From contig NZ_CP108462.1 of NCBI RefSeq assembly GCF_036226365.1, positions 5,144,501 to 5,208,500 on the forward strand: a DNA stretch of 64,000 nucleotides, written 5' to 3'. The notes under the pieces were generated by a model, which saw only the letters and a program-made list of their open reading frames with translations, was not told the origin of the DNA and did no database searches. The translations under genes were made by a program, and so were the position numbers. The stretch's first letter is position 1, and every line of letters starts with the position of its first letter. This DNA is from Streptomyces sp. NBC_01262. GTDB taxonomy: Bacteria; Actinomycetota; Actinomycetes; Streptomycetales; Streptomycetaceae. Positions 48,611 to 57,505 of the stretch are shown here, piece by piece.

Positions 48611-49749
48611 CCATCCACTACCCCCTCGCCATCATCGGCGGCGGCCTCGGCGGCCTGACCCTGGCCCGCGTCCTGCATGTGAACGGCATCGAGGCGGCCG
48701 TGTTCGACCTGGAGGCGTCCCCCGAGGCCCGCACCCAGGGCGGCATGCTCGACATCCATGACGCCACCGGGCAGGAGGCGCTGCGCGCCGCCGGCCTCCA
48801 CACCGACTTCCGCCGGCTCATCCACTCCGGCGGTCAGGCTCTGCGCATCCTCGACAAGCACGGCGTCGTCCACCGGGAGGAAGTGGACGAGGACGACGGC
48901 GACCGCCCCGAGGTCGACCGCGGACAGCTCCGGGACCTGCTGCTCACCTCACTGCCCGGGGGCACCGTCCACTGGGGCAGGAAGATCACGGGCGCCCGCC
49001 CGCTGGCCGGCGGCCGCCACGAGGTGACCCTCTCCGACGGAACCGCCTTCACCACCGACCTGCTCGTGGGCGCCGACGGCGCCTGGTCGCAGATCCGCCC
49101 GCTGGTCTCCGACGCCGCCCCGGTCTACACCGGCGTGTCCTTCGTCGAGGCCGACCTCCTGGACGCCGGCCGGCGCCATCCCGGCAGCGCCGCTGTCATC
49201 GGCGACGGCTTCTTCTTCGCGCTCGACGACGGCAAGGGCTATCTCGCCCACCACGAGACCGACGGCAGCCTCCACCTCTACGTCGCCCGAAAGGCCGGCC
49301 AGGAGTGGATCACCGGCATCGACTTCACCGACACCGACGCCGCCAAGGCCGCCGTCCTCGCCCACTTCGACGACTGGGACGACAGCCTGCGCGCCCTGGT
49401 CGCCGACGCCGACGGCGCCCTCGTGCCGCGGCACATCCACACCCTCCCCACCGGCCACCGCTGGGACCGGACCCCCGGCGTCACCCTCCTCGGCGACGCC
49501 GCCCACCTGATGTCCCCCTTCGCCGGCGAGGGCGCCAACCTCGCCATGTTCGACGGCGCCGAACTCGGCCGCGCCCTCGCCGCCCACCCCACCGACACCG
49601 AGGCCGCCCTCACCGCCTACGAACAGGCCCTCTTCCCCCGCAGCGAATCCGCCGCCGCCGAGTCCGCCGCCAGCCTCGACCTGATCTTCGGCGACAACGC
49701 CCTCCAGCGCCTGCTCGACCAGTTCGCCTCCCACAGCCAGGCAGGCTGA
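48607..49749 (+). CDS. TetX-like FAD monooxygenase
   Basis: 380 residues, near the length of TetX enzymes. FAD loop IIGGGLGGLTLARVLH, TetX-type GGMLDIHDATGQEALRAAGL, PEVDRGQLRDLLL, GADGAWSQIR and LLGDAAHLMSPFAGEGANLAM are all present in TetX order. TetX hydroxylates and inactivates tetracyclines with NADPH and O2. Genomic relatives often have other substrates, so tetracycline inactivation is possible but unproven. The overlap with a TetR gene fits a substrate-induced detoxification operon. Confidence 0.85.
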   Translation: MTIHYPLAIIGGGLGGLTLARVLHVNGIEAAVFDLEASPEARTQGGMLDIHDATGQEALRAAGLHTDFRRLIHSGGQALRILDKHGVVHREEVDEDDGDRPEVDRGQLRDLLLTSLPGGTVHWGRKITGARPLAGGRHEVTLSDGTAFTTDLLVGADGAWSQIRPLVSDAAPVYTGVSFVEADLLDAGRRHPGSAAVIGDGFFFALDDGKGYLAHHETDGSLHLYVARKAGQEWITGIDFTDTDAAKAAVLAHFDDWDDSLRALVADADGALVPRHIHTLPTGHRWDRTPGVTLLGDAAHLMSPFAGEGANLAMFDGAELGRALAAHPTDTEAALTAYEQALFPRSESAAAESAASLDLIFGDNALQRLLDQFASHSQAG

Positions 49750-49760
49750 CCCGGGGTCAG
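49746..49760. terminator. Palindrome between convergent genes
   Basis: CTGACCCGGGGTCAG is a near-perfect palindrome that includes the stop codon of the TetX-like gene and faces the convergent AsnC-type gene. It may act as a short terminator for both. Confidence 0.3.
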
Positions 49761-49780
49761 TACCGGTGGCCGGGCCCTCG

Positions 49781-50233
49781 CTACTCGGGCAGGGGGCGGT
49801 CGTGGACGACGTTCTTCATGACGAGGGTGGACGTGAGCCGCTGGACGCCGGGGAGGGTGGCCAGGCGCTGGTCGTAGAACTGCTGGAAGGCCGTGAGGTC
49901 GGCGGTGGCGACGCGTAGCAGGTAGTCGGGTTCGCCGAAGAGGCGCTGGGCCTGGATGACTTGAGGGATGGCGGTCAGGGCCTCCTCGAAGGCGGCGACG
50001 GTGTCGCGGTCCTCCCAGGCGAGGGTGGCGAAGACCAGGGCCTCGAAGTTCAGGCCGAGGGCGGCCGGGTCCACGACGGCGCGGTAGCCGCGGATCGCTC
50101 CCGTACGTTCGAGGTCGCGCAGGCGCCGGTGGCAGGGCGAGACGCTCAGCTTCACGCGGGCGGCGAGCTCGGTCACCGTCAGACGGCCGTCCAGCTGCAG
50201 CTCGGTAAGAATCTTCCGGTCCAGGGCATCCAT
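49781..50233 (-). CDS. Lrp/AsnC-family regulator
   Basis: 150 residues from the ATG at 50233. Helix-turn-helix: LDGRLTVTELAARVKLSVSPC, and RLRDLERTGAIRGYRAVV. The ligand-binding ASNC domain follows (EALVFATLAWEDRDTVAAF, EPDYLLRVATADLTAF). It senses amino acids and usually controls the divergent transporter gene, here a LysE-type exporter at 50316. Confidence 0.92.
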   Translation of the reverse strand: MDALDRKILTELQLDGRLTVTELAARVKLSVSPCHRRLRDLERTGAIRGYRAVVDPAALGLNFEALVFATLAWEDRDTVAAFEEALTAIPQVIQAQRLFGEPDYLLRVATADLTAFQQFYDQRLATLPGVQRLTSTLVMKNVVHDRPLPE

Positions 50234-50315
50234 GGGAGAGATTCTCCTCCTAGAGGGCTGATCGCTGGGTAAAGATGGAAACACTTTCGGGCGTATCGAG
50301 CCTAATCTTCCCTCC

Positions 50316-50936
50316 ATGAACACGACGACGGTGGCGGCTTTCCTGGCAGTGGATCTGCTGCTGGTGTTCACTCCGGGCGCGGACTGGGCCTATGCGATCG
50401 CGGCCGGGCTGAGGGACCGGTCGGTCGTCCCCGCGGTCGCCGGGCTGATAGCCGGATACGCCGGGTACACGCTGCTCGCCGTCGCCGGCCTGGTGGTGCT
50501 CGTCGCAAGCTCGGCGAGCCTGCTCACCGCGCTGACCGTCCTGGGGGCCGCCTACCTGATGTGGCTCGGCTGGGGCGTACTGGCACGGCCGGCCGGACTG
50601 ACCGCGTCCACGTCGGCCATGGCATCCTCGCGCCTGCGGGTCATGCTGAAAGGCGCCGGGATCAGCGGCCTGAATCCCAAGGCGCTGCTGCTGTACTTCT
50701 CGCTGTTCCCGCAGTTCATCGACCCGGCTGCCGGCTGGTCCGTCGCCGCGCAGACCGGGCTGTTCGGCACGCTGCACATGGCCGCCTGCGCCGCCGTCTA
50801 CCTCACCGTCGGCGTGCTCGCCCGTACTGTGCTGAGGACCCGGCCATCGGTGGCCCGCGCGGTCACCCGTGCCTCCGGTGCCATGATGATCGTCATCGGC
50901 GGGCTCCTGCTGGTGGAACGCCTGGCAGCCCGTTGA
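50316..50936 (+). CDS. LysE-family amino acid exporter
   Basis: 206 residues with about six membrane segments. The LysE/RhtB signature is near the N-terminus (LLLVFTPGADWAYAIAAGL) and the mid-protein GAGISGLNPKALLLYFSLFPQF is typical. It exports amino acids or their derivatives. It is divergent from the AsnC-type regulator, a classical sensor-exporter pair. Confidence 0.9.
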   Translation: MNTTTVAAFLAVDLLLVFTPGADWAYAIAAGLRDRSVVPAVAGLIAGYAGYTLLAVAGLVVLVASSASLLTALTVLGAAYLMWLGWGVLARPAGLTASTSAMASSRLRVMLKGAGISGLNPKALLLYFSLFPQFIDPAAGWSVAAQTGLFGTLHMAACAAVYLTVGVLARTVLRTRPSVARAVTRASGAMMIVIGGLLLVERLAAR

Positions 50937-50946
50937 AGGAGGGCAC

Positions 50947-51294
50947 GTGGAAGATCTGACGCGACAGGAACAGGCGAGCCCGGAGGTCCAGGCGCGGATC
51001 CGGGCCGGTTTCGACCGCCAGGGGCTGATGGGCCACCTCGGCGCCCGCATCACCCACATCGCCCCCGGCCGGGTGCACATCGTGCTCCCGAGCCGTCCCG
51101 AAGTCACCCAGCAGCACGGCTACATCCACGCCCCCGCCGTCGGCGACCACATCGAGGCAGTGGGAACGGTCCTGAAGTCCGGGCGGACGCTGACCGTGTG
51201 CCGCCTGGAGGTCTTCGGCGTCCGGGACGGCAAGCGGTCGCTCGTCGCGACCGGCCAGCAGACGCTGATCCGCGTGAACGGCCCCGAGAGCTGA
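50947..51294 (+). CDS. PaaI-family thioesterase with an internal deletion
   Basis: 115 residues from a GTG at 50947; PaaI-type hot-dog proteins are about 150. The N-terminal part (IRAGFDRQGLMGHLGARITH, QQHGYIHA) joins directly to the C-terminal part (PAVGDHIEAVGTVLKSGRTL, GQQTLIRV). The stretch that should lie between, holding the helix with the catalytic Asp (about 40 residues), is missing while the frame is kept. It is therefore probably not an active thioesterase. It follows the LysE gene after 10 bases and is likely in its operon. Confidence 0.75.
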   Translation: MEDLTRQEQASPEVQARIRAGFDRQGLMGHLGARITHIAPGRVHIVLPSRPEVTQQHGYIHAPAVGDHIEAVGTVLKSGRTLTVCRLEVFGVRDGKRSLVATGQQTLIRVNGPES

Positions 51295-51315
51295 GTACGC
51301 CACCTTCGCCGTCGC

Positions 51316-52227
51316 TCAGGCCGGCCGTTCGATCGGCGGCGGTTCGGGTGAGCCCAGTCGGCGGGCCACTGCGGGTTCGCGGGCGATGACGGCGCCGGCG
51401 GTGATGCAGAGGGTTACGACGGCGCAGAGGGCGATGAGCCAGGACAGCAGGGTGAAGACGGCGCCGAGTGATCCGTAGGTGTCGAGGCTGCGGTTGAGGG
51501 CCCTGGGGATGTAGAGCTTCGCGGTCGAGGTGAGGACGCTCAGGGTCGCTCCTGTGAGGAGGGCGCCGGGGAGCAGGGGGAGCCAGGGGACGCGGCCGGT
51601 GAGGAGGAGGTGCTGGGTCCACCACCACATGCCGACCTGGGCGGTGAGGAGGAGCGGCATGCCGAGCCAGAGGCCGCGGCCGAAGCCGCCGCGCAGGACG
51701 CCCTGGAGGCCGATCATGAGCACCCAGGCCAGCAGCCAGGCGAGCCAGCGCCAGGCGGCGACCCTGGCGCCGACCCGGGGGAGGCCCCAGGCGCGGTCGC
51801 AGAGGCGTTGCATGGCGCGGCTGCACGCGGTGGCCGAGATGAGGACCATCAGTACGCTGACGATGCCGGTGGTCTGGCGCAGTTGGGAGATGTCCCCCTG
51901 GTAGACCTTCTTGAGCTGGGCGTCGGCGCTTCCGGTGAGTCCGAAGACGTCGTGCACGGATTTGACGAAGTGGTCGCGCAGCCACTGCGGGGCGATGGCG
52001 GCCACCAGGAAGAGCAGCGGCACCACGGTGAGGAACACCTGGGCGGCCAGCCGGGTCGCGGAGTCCAGCGGATTGACCGAGACCAGGTGCGTCGCGAGGC
52101 GGGTGATCACCGGCAGCCGTGTCTCGGCGCGGGCGCGCACCTCGCGCGCCGCGAGCAGCCGGGCCCGGACGGAGTCGCCCCGTCGGCGCCGTGGACGGTC
52201 CGGACCGGGTGCCTTGCCTGGCTGCAT
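51316..52227 (-). CDS. YihY/BrkB-family inner membrane protein
   Basis: 303 residues with about six membrane segments from residue 60 (LAAQVFLTVVPLLFLVAAIA, WLAWLLAWVLMIGLQGVL, LLSWLIALCAVVTLCITAG). The family is widespread in bacteria, once annotated RNase BN by mistake, and its function is unclear. The first ~45 residues are basic and cytoplasmic. Convergent with the PaaI-like gene. Confidence 0.85.
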   Translation of the reverse strand: MQPGKAPGPDRPRRRRGDSVRARLLAAREVRARAETRLPVITRLATHLVSVNPLDSATRLAAQVFLTVVPLLFLVAAIAPQWLRDHFVKSVHDVFGLTGSADAQLKKVYQGDISQLRQTTGIVSVLMVLISATACSRAMQRLCDRAWGLPRVGARVAAWRWLAWLLAWVLMIGLQGVLRGGFGRGLWLGMPLLLTAQVGMWWWTQHLLLTGRVPWLPLLPGALLTGATLSVLTSTAKLYIPRALNRSLDTYGSLGAVFTLLSWLIALCAVVTLCITAGAVIAREPAVARRLGSPEPPPIERPA

Positions 52228-52328
52228 GCTGCCAGGGTTGCCGTCGCGAGGCTCCCGCGGCCCGTGACGCGCGCGTGGCGGGGGCCGTACGGGTGACTCG
52301 GCCGTCGTGGAGGGATGAGACTGGGCGC

Positions 52329-52616
52329 ATGGAATTCGTGTTCGCGGGCCGGGTGATCGAGTGGCGTGGGCCGTCGCCGTACTACTTCGTGCCCGTGCCG
52401 GAGGAGGAGTGCGCCGGCATCCGGGAGGTGGCCGCGATCGCCACGTACGGCTGGGGCGTGATCCCGGTCGAGGCCCGGATCGGCGAGGTGGCCTTCGAGA
52501 CCTCGCTCTTCCCGAAGGACGGCGGTTACCTGCTGCCGGTCAAGGCCGCGGTGCGCAAGCCGCAGGGCCTCTCGGTCGGCGATGACGTGACGGTGGAGAT
52601 GACCGTCCGCCTCTAG
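52329..52616 (+). CDS. DUF1905-type small protein
   Basis: 95 residues from the ATG at 52329. The sequence is a compact beta-rich domain (EFVFAGRVIEWRGPSPYYFV, VIPVEARIGEVAFETSLFP, GYLLPVKAAVRKPQGL) that matches DUF1905, a small fold often found fused to YdeI-type proteins. Its function is unknown. Its stop codon TAG is the end of the CTAG that flanks the MITE-like element, so the element may have defined the present end of the gene. Confidence 0.85.
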   Translation: MEFVFAGRVIEWRGPSPYYFVPVPEEECAGIREVAAIATYGWGVIPVEARIGEVAFETSLFPKDGGYLLPVKAAVRKPQGLSVGDDVTVEMTVRL

Positions 52617-52774
52617 GGCCTGTCCTGTGGATCTCCGTGGCGTCGCGTGCCCTGGCACCAGCGCTCGCGGCGTTGTCGTCGGTCCACAACGCTCCGCGTT
52701 GCCTCCCTCCTCCGCCTTGCGATCACAGGCGCCAGACCCCGCTCCTTCACCCACGGAGATCCACAGGACAGGCC
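52617..52774. mobile_element. 158-bp MITE-like element with 24-bp perfect terminal repeats
   Basis: The ends are exact inverted copies starting GGCCTGTCCTGTGG over 24 bases (52617-52640 and 52751-52774), flanked on both sides by CTAG (52613-52616 and 52775-52778). CTAG may be a 4-bp target duplication, as for IS5-type elements (YTAR). It has no coding capacity. This accounts for the 240-base stretch between 52616 and 52857. Confidence 0.8.
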
Positions 52775-52856
52775 CTAGTCCGTCGTCGTGCGCCAACCGG
52801 TTGACCTGCGAAGCGGGTCGAGGTCTTGTCGCCGGGGCCTCTGGGAGGATCCGGCC

Positions 52857-54461
52857 ATGGCACCCAAAGCGGGCACTGGCGGGAGTTCGACGAAGTCGGG
52901 ACAGGTCCTGCTGACGCTCGCGGCCGGGCAGTTCCTGATGGCGCTCGACAGCTCCGTCATGAACGTGTCGATCGCGACGGTGGCCGACGACATCGGGACG
53001 ACGGTGACCGGAATCCAGGGCGCGATCACGGCGTACACGCTGGTGATGGCCATGTTCATGATCCCCGGTGGCAAGATCGGCGCGCTGATCGGCCGCAAGC
53101 GGGCGTTCATGATCGGCTGCGCCGTCTACGGATGCGGGTCGCTGACGACGGCGCTCTCCCCGAACCTGACGGTGCTGCTGCTCGGCTGGTCGTTCCTGGA
53201 GGGGATCGGGGCCGCGCTGATCCTGCCCGCGATCGTGGCGCTGGTGGCGGGCAACTTCGCGGTGGAGCGCCGGCCGGCCGCGTACGGGCTGGTGGCCGCC
53301 GCCGGGGCCGTGGCGATCGCGGTCGGGCCGCTCATCGGGGGTGTCGCGACGACGTACTTCTCCTGGCGCTGGGTCTTCGCCGGTGAGGTCGTCCTCGTGC
53401 TCGGCATCCTGGTGCTTGCCCGCCGCGTCGCCGACGCGCCGACCGGGGAACGCCATCGCCTGGATCTCGTGGGCGCAGTGCTCTCCGCCCTCGGGCTCGG
53501 GGTCTTCGTCTACGGTGTGCTGCGCTCGGACGAATGGGGCTGGTTCCGGCCGAAGCCCGACGCGCCCTCCTGGCTCGGGGTCTCGCTGGTCGTGTGGCTG
53601 ATGCTGGCGGGCATGCTGCTGATCTGGCTCTTCCTGCGCTGGGAGGCGCGCGTGGTGGAGCGGCGCGAGGAGCCCCTCGTGGACCCCGCGCTTCTGCGGA
53701 ACAGGCAGCTCACCGGCGGCCTGACGATGTTCTTCTTCCAGTACCTCGTGCAGATGGGCGTGTTCTTCGTCGTACCGCTCTATCTGTCGGTCGCGCTCGG
53801 CCTGTCCGCGCTCAAGACCGGCGTACGCATCCTGCCGCTCTCGCTGACGCTGCTGGCCGCCGCGATCCTGATCCCGCGGTTCCTTCCGGACGTCTCGCCG
53901 CGGCGGGTGGTGCGGCTCGGGATCCTCGCGTTGTTCGCGGGCGCTGTGGTCCTCATGGCGGCGCTCGACGCGGACGCGGGCGCGGAGGTCGTCACCGTGC
54001 CCCTCCTGCTGATCGGGCTCGGCATGGGCGCGCTGGCGTCCCAGCTCGGGGCGGTCACCGTGTCCGCGGTGCCCGACGAGCAGAGCGCGGAGGTCGGCGG
54101 CATCCAGAACGCCGTCACCAACCTGGGCGCCTCGATCGGTACGGCACTCGCCGGGTCGATCCTGATCGCCGCGCTGACGACCTCGTTCCTCACCAGCGTC
54201 GAGCAGAACGAGGCGATCCCGGCCTCCGTCAAGAGCTCGGCGACCGTCGAACTCGAAAGCGGTGTGCCCTTCCTGTCGGACGCCCAGCTCCAGGACGCCC
54301 TCGACGAAGCGGGCACCAGCGAGGAGGTGACCCAGGCCGCGCTCGACGCGAACGAGGAGGCGAGGCTCGACGGCCTGCGCGCCGCACTGGCGATCCTCGC
54401 TTTCTCCGCCCTCCTCGCGATGTTCTTCACCCAGCGGATCCCGGCCTCCCAGCCCCGCTGA
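52857..54461 (+). CDS. DHA2-family MFS multidrug efflux transporter
   Basis: 534 residues from the ATG at 52857 (GGGAGG upstream). About 14 membrane segments. Family motifs: MALDSSVMNVSIATVADDIG in helix 1, GKIGALIGRKRAF in the 2-3 loop, and GLVAAAGAVAIAVGPLIGG as antiporter motif C. A C-terminal loop (~455-510) is outward and charged. DHA2 pumps export drugs with protons. No regulator gene is next to it, and the MITE-like element lies just upstream in its promoter region. Confidence 0.9.
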   Translation: MAPKAGTGGSSTKSGQVLLTLAAGQFLMALDSSVMNVSIATVADDIGTTVTGIQGAITAYTLVMAMFMIPGGKIGALIGRKRAFMIGCAVYGCGSLTTALSPNLTVLLLGWSFLEGIGAALILPAIVALVAGNFAVERRPAAYGLVAAAGAVAIAVGPLIGGVATTYFSWRWVFAGEVVLVLGILVLARRVADAPTGERHRLDLVGAVLSALGLGVFVYGVLRSDEWGWFRPKPDAPSWLGVSLVVWLMLAGMLLIWLFLRWEARVVERREEPLVDPALLRNRQLTGGLTMFFFQYLVQMGVFFVVPLYLSVALGLSALKTGVRILPLSLTLLAAAILIPRFLPDVSPRRVVRLGILALFAGAVVLMAALDADAGAEVVTVPLLLIGLGMGALASQLGAVTVSAVPDEQSAEVGGIQNAVTNLGASIGTALAGSILIAALTTSFLTSVEQNEAIPASVKSSATVELESGVPFLSDAQLQDALDEAGTSEEVTQAALDANEEARLDGLRAALAILAFSALLAMFFTQRIPASQPR

Positions 54462-54612
54462 GGCTCATGGGGCTGGTGGAAGCGATCGGTGTGTCCGACG
54501 CACCTCCGTGCGCCCCTCGGCCGGCGACTACTCGTCAGAAGCGCCGGGCAAGTCTTCGGACGCGAGTCCGCTCTCCACCGGACCGTGACGCCGACGACTA
54601 GCGAGGTTCAGC

Positions 54613-55722
54613 TTGGCACGCAGCATCCCGTACGGGCCGAGCGGCCTGGGGACGGCCGGTCTGCGCATCACCGGGACGGCGCACCCGGAGCAGGAAAAGG
54701 AGCAGGGGCTGCGGGGCGGGGAGCAGCCGGTACGTCCCATCCCGGGTATCCACTTCCGGGCGGCGGTCCAGCCGGATCCGGCGCTGGTGGCGGAGGTGGA
54801 CCGCAGGACCAGGCTGTGGGCGATGGAGCTCAGCCTCATTCCGCCGGAGTGGGAGGACCAGTTCGAGGGGTTCGGCTTCGGGCGTTCCGTCTGTCTGGCG
54901 CACCCCGACCACGCCGACGTGGAGCGCCTGGTGGTAGCCGCCCGGCTGCTCGTGGCGGAGAACGCGGTGGACGACTGCTACTGCGAGGACCACGGCGGCT
55001 CGCCCGAGGGACTGGGCGCCCGGCTGGCGATCGCCCACTCCGCGCTCGACCCGCTCCAGGCGACGCCGGAGTACGAGGCGCAGTGGCACGAAGGCATGGC
55101 CGCGGACGCGCCGCTCAGGGCGTACCGGTCCGCCATGGAGTACGCCGTGCGGTGGGCCGCGCCCGCGCAGGCCGACCGGCTCCGCCACGACCTGGCCCGG
55201 CTGCACCTCGGCTATCTGGCGGAAGCCGCCTGGAGCCTGGACGAGGTCACGCCGCCCGTCTGGGAGTACCTGGTGATGCGGCAGTTCAACAACTTCCGGC
55301 CCTGCCTGACCCTCACCGACCTGGTCGCCGGCTACGAACTGCCGGCCCCGCTACAGGCCCTCCCGGCCGTGCAGCGGCTGAACGCCCTGGCCGGCAACGC
55401 GGCCACCCTGGTCAACGACCTGTACTCGTACACCAAGGAGCAGCGCTCCGAGCGCCCGCACCTCAATCTGCCCGTCGTCCTCGCCCGCCGCGACGCGCTG
55501 CCCGAGCGCGAGGCGTTTCTCAAGGCCGTCGAGATCCACAACGCGATCATGCGCCTGTTCGAGACCGAGACCGAGCAACTGCGCGCCCGGCTCCCGGACC
55601 CCGTGCTGGCCCGCTATCTGACGGGCCTGGCCGCGTGGGTGTCCGGCAACCACGAGTGGCACTGCACCAACACCCACCGCTACACCCTGCCCGACTTCTG
55701 GACCCAGGAGGACGCCGCATGA
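54613..55722 (+). CDS. Terpene synthase, 2-methylisoborneol synthase type
   Basis: 369 residues from a TTG at 54613 (GAGG 7 bases upstream). The metal motif is DDCYCED (120-126), characteristic of 2-methylisoborneol synthase, with NDLYSYTKE (NSE) near 270. It cyclises 2-methylgeranyl diphosphate. The next gene is the geranyl diphosphate methyltransferase, overlapping by four bases, which confirms the pathway. The N-terminal proline-rich extension of many homologues is shorter here. The Crp-type regulator gene usually upstream in Streptomyces is absent. Confidence 0.92.
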   Translation: MARSIPYGPSGLGTAGLRITGTAHPEQEKEQGLRGGEQPVRPIPGIHFRAAVQPDPALVAEVDRRTRLWAMELSLIPPEWEDQFEGFGFGRSVCLAHPDHADVERLVVAARLLVAENAVDDCYCEDHGGSPEGLGARLAIAHSALDPLQATPEYEAQWHEGMAADAPLRAYRSAMEYAVRWAAPAQADRLRHDLARLHLGYLAEAAWSLDEVTPPVWEYLVMRQFNNFRPCLTLTDLVAGYELPAPLQALPAVQRLNALAGNAATLVNDLYSYTKEQRSERPHLNLPVVLARRDALPEREAFLKAVEIHNAIMRLFETETEQLRARLPDPVLARYLTGLAAWVSGNHEWHCTNTHRYTLPDFWTQEDAA

Positions 55723-56567
55723 CCACCTCGACCCGCCCCATTCCCAGCCCGTACCAGAACGACATCGCCCGCTACTGGAACGAGGAGGAGCGTCCCGTCA
55801 ACCTGCGGCTGGGGGAGGTGGACGGCCTCTACCACCACCACTACGGCGTAGGCGACGTGAACTGGAGCGTCCTGGACGCCGCCCCGGCCGACCGGGACCA
55901 GGCGATCATCGACGAACTGCACCGCCTGGAGACCGCTCAGGCGGAACTCCTCATCGACAGCCTGGGTTACGTCGCCCCCGAGGAGCGGATCCTCGACGCC
56001 GGCTGCGGCCGCGGCGGCACCTCCCTGCTCGCCCACGCCCGCTTCGGCTGCCACGTCGACGGCGTCACGCTCTCCAGCAAACAGGCCGCCTTCGCCAACG
56101 AGCAGGCCGAACTGGGCGGCGTGTCCGACCGCGTGGCCTTCCACACCGGCAACATGCTGGACACCGGCTTCACCCCGGGCGCCTACCAGGCCGCGTGGAA
56201 CAACGAGTCCACCATGTACGTGGACCTGATGGACCTGTTCGGCGCCCACGCGCGGCTCCTCAAGCGGGGCGGCCGCTACGTCACCGTCACCGGCTGCTAC
56301 AACGAGGTCTACGGCCAGCCGAGCAAGGCCGTCTCCACGATCAACGCGCACTACGAGTGCAACATCCACGGGCGCAGCGAGTACTTCCGCGCCATGGCCG
56401 CCAACCGCCTCACCCCTGTCGAGGTCCGCGACCTGACCCCGCTGACCATCCCCTACTGGGAACTTCGCGCCAAGTCCTCGGTCGCCACGGGCATCGAGGA
56501 GGCGTTCCTGTCCTCCTACCGGGACGGCTCCTTCCAGTACCTGCTGATCGCGGCCGACCGGATCTGA
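55719..56567 (+). CDS. Geranyl diphosphate 2-C-methyltransferase
   Basis: 282 residues from the ATG overlapping the synthase stop. SAM-binding motif I is ILDAGCGRGGTSLLA near residue 89. The N-terminal part (YQNDIARYWNEEERPVNLRL) and GCYNEVYGQPSKAVSTINAH are those of GPP methyltransferases. It methylates geranyl diphosphate at C2, the step before cyclisation to 2-methylisoborneol, the earthy odour compound. Confidence 0.93.
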   Translation: MTTSTRPIPSPYQNDIARYWNEEERPVNLRLGEVDGLYHHHYGVGDVNWSVLDAAPADRDQAIIDELHRLETAQAELLIDSLGYVAPEERILDAGCGRGGTSLLAHARFGCHVDGVTLSSKQAAFANEQAELGGVSDRVAFHTGNMLDTGFTPGAYQAAWNNESTMYVDLMDLFGAHARLLKRGGRYVTVTGCYNEVYGQPSKAVSTINAHYECNIHGRSEYFRAMAANRLTPVEVRDLTPLTIPYWELRAKSSVATGIEEAFLSSYRDGSFQYLLIAADRI

Positions 56568-56713
56568 GCCTTCCGGATCTGAGCCTGCCGGAGCCGAAGT
56601 TGACGCATGCACGACTCTCCCTGGCTGTCGTACACGATCGGTACGATTGCGGACATCAGCCGGCCCTGCCGGGGGGAGAATCGGCGGGGCCTCTTTCATC
56701 GTGGGGGGTCCAC

Positions 56714-57505
56714 ATGAACATGCACATTCGCGCTCCGGGCGTTCTTCTCATGGGCGCCGTGGCTCTGGCGTCCTCGCTGGCTCTTCCGGCCGGCGCGCAG
56801 GCCGCTTCACCGGACGACACGGTCTTCTCGCGTGTCGTCGTCAACGGCGGCAAGACCATCGTCCTGGGTCTGACCACCAAGAAGACGGTCACCATCACCT
56901 GGACGGCGACCGACGCCCAGGCAATCGCGGCCTCCTGGGCCTATCTCTGGCACGGACCCAACACCGACGACGCGGACGGCGTGCTGCCGCTGGGCTTCCC
57001 GCAGGGCACCTGCACCGTGTCGTCCACCGATGCGACCACGTCCGACTGCTCGCTGAGTTTCACCATCGACGCCGCCCGCGACATGGACGACAGCGATCTC
57101 GCCGGCATCTGGAACGTGTTCGCCTCGGCGCAGGACAGGACCGACGAGTGGACGGACGTCGACGCCGCCGCGGTGGCGAGGATCGCCCGTGCCTCCAGGC
57201 TGACGGTCAACGCGGCGCCCGAGCCGGTCAAGAAGGGGAGGACCGTCACCGTCACCGGCAAGCTGACCCGCGCCAACTGGGACACCAACAGCTACACGGC
57301 CTACCGCGGCCGGTCGGTGGACCTGCAGTTCCGCAAGAAGGGCAGTGACACCTACACCACGCTGAAGACCATCACCAGCGGCATCGGTGGCGCTCTGAAG
57401 ACCACCACCAAGGCCAAGCAGGACGGCTACTACCGCTTCGTCTTCTCGGGCAGCAGCACGACGGGCTCCTCGAAGGCGACCGGCGACTACGTGGACGTCA
57501 GGTAG
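56714..57505 (+). CDS. Secreted protein of unknown function
   Basis: 263 residues from the ATG at 56714 (GGGGG 6 bases upstream). The signal peptide ends near ALPAGAQAASP. The mature part has two beta-rich halves: residues ~35-165 with one Cys pair (GTCTVSSTD and SDCSLSF), and an Ig-like C-terminal half (VKKGRTVTVTGKLTRANWD, DLQFRKKGSDTYTTLKTI) of the kind found in cell-surface adhesion proteins. No anchor sequence is seen, so it is probably released. Its stop overlaps the convergent gene by 8 bases. Confidence 0.85.
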   Translation: MNMHIRAPGVLLMGAVALASSLALPAGAQAASPDDTVFSRVVVNGGKTIVLGLTTKKTVTITWTATDAQAIAASWAYLWHGPNTDDADGVLPLGFPQGTCTVSSTDATTSDCSLSFTIDAARDMDDSDLAGIWNVFASAQDRTDEWTDVDAAAVARIARASRLTVNAAPEPVKKGRTVTVTGKLTRANWDTNSYTAYRGRSVDLQFRKKGSDTYTTLKTITSGIGGALKTTTKAKQDGYYRFVFSGSSTTGSSKATGDYVDVR

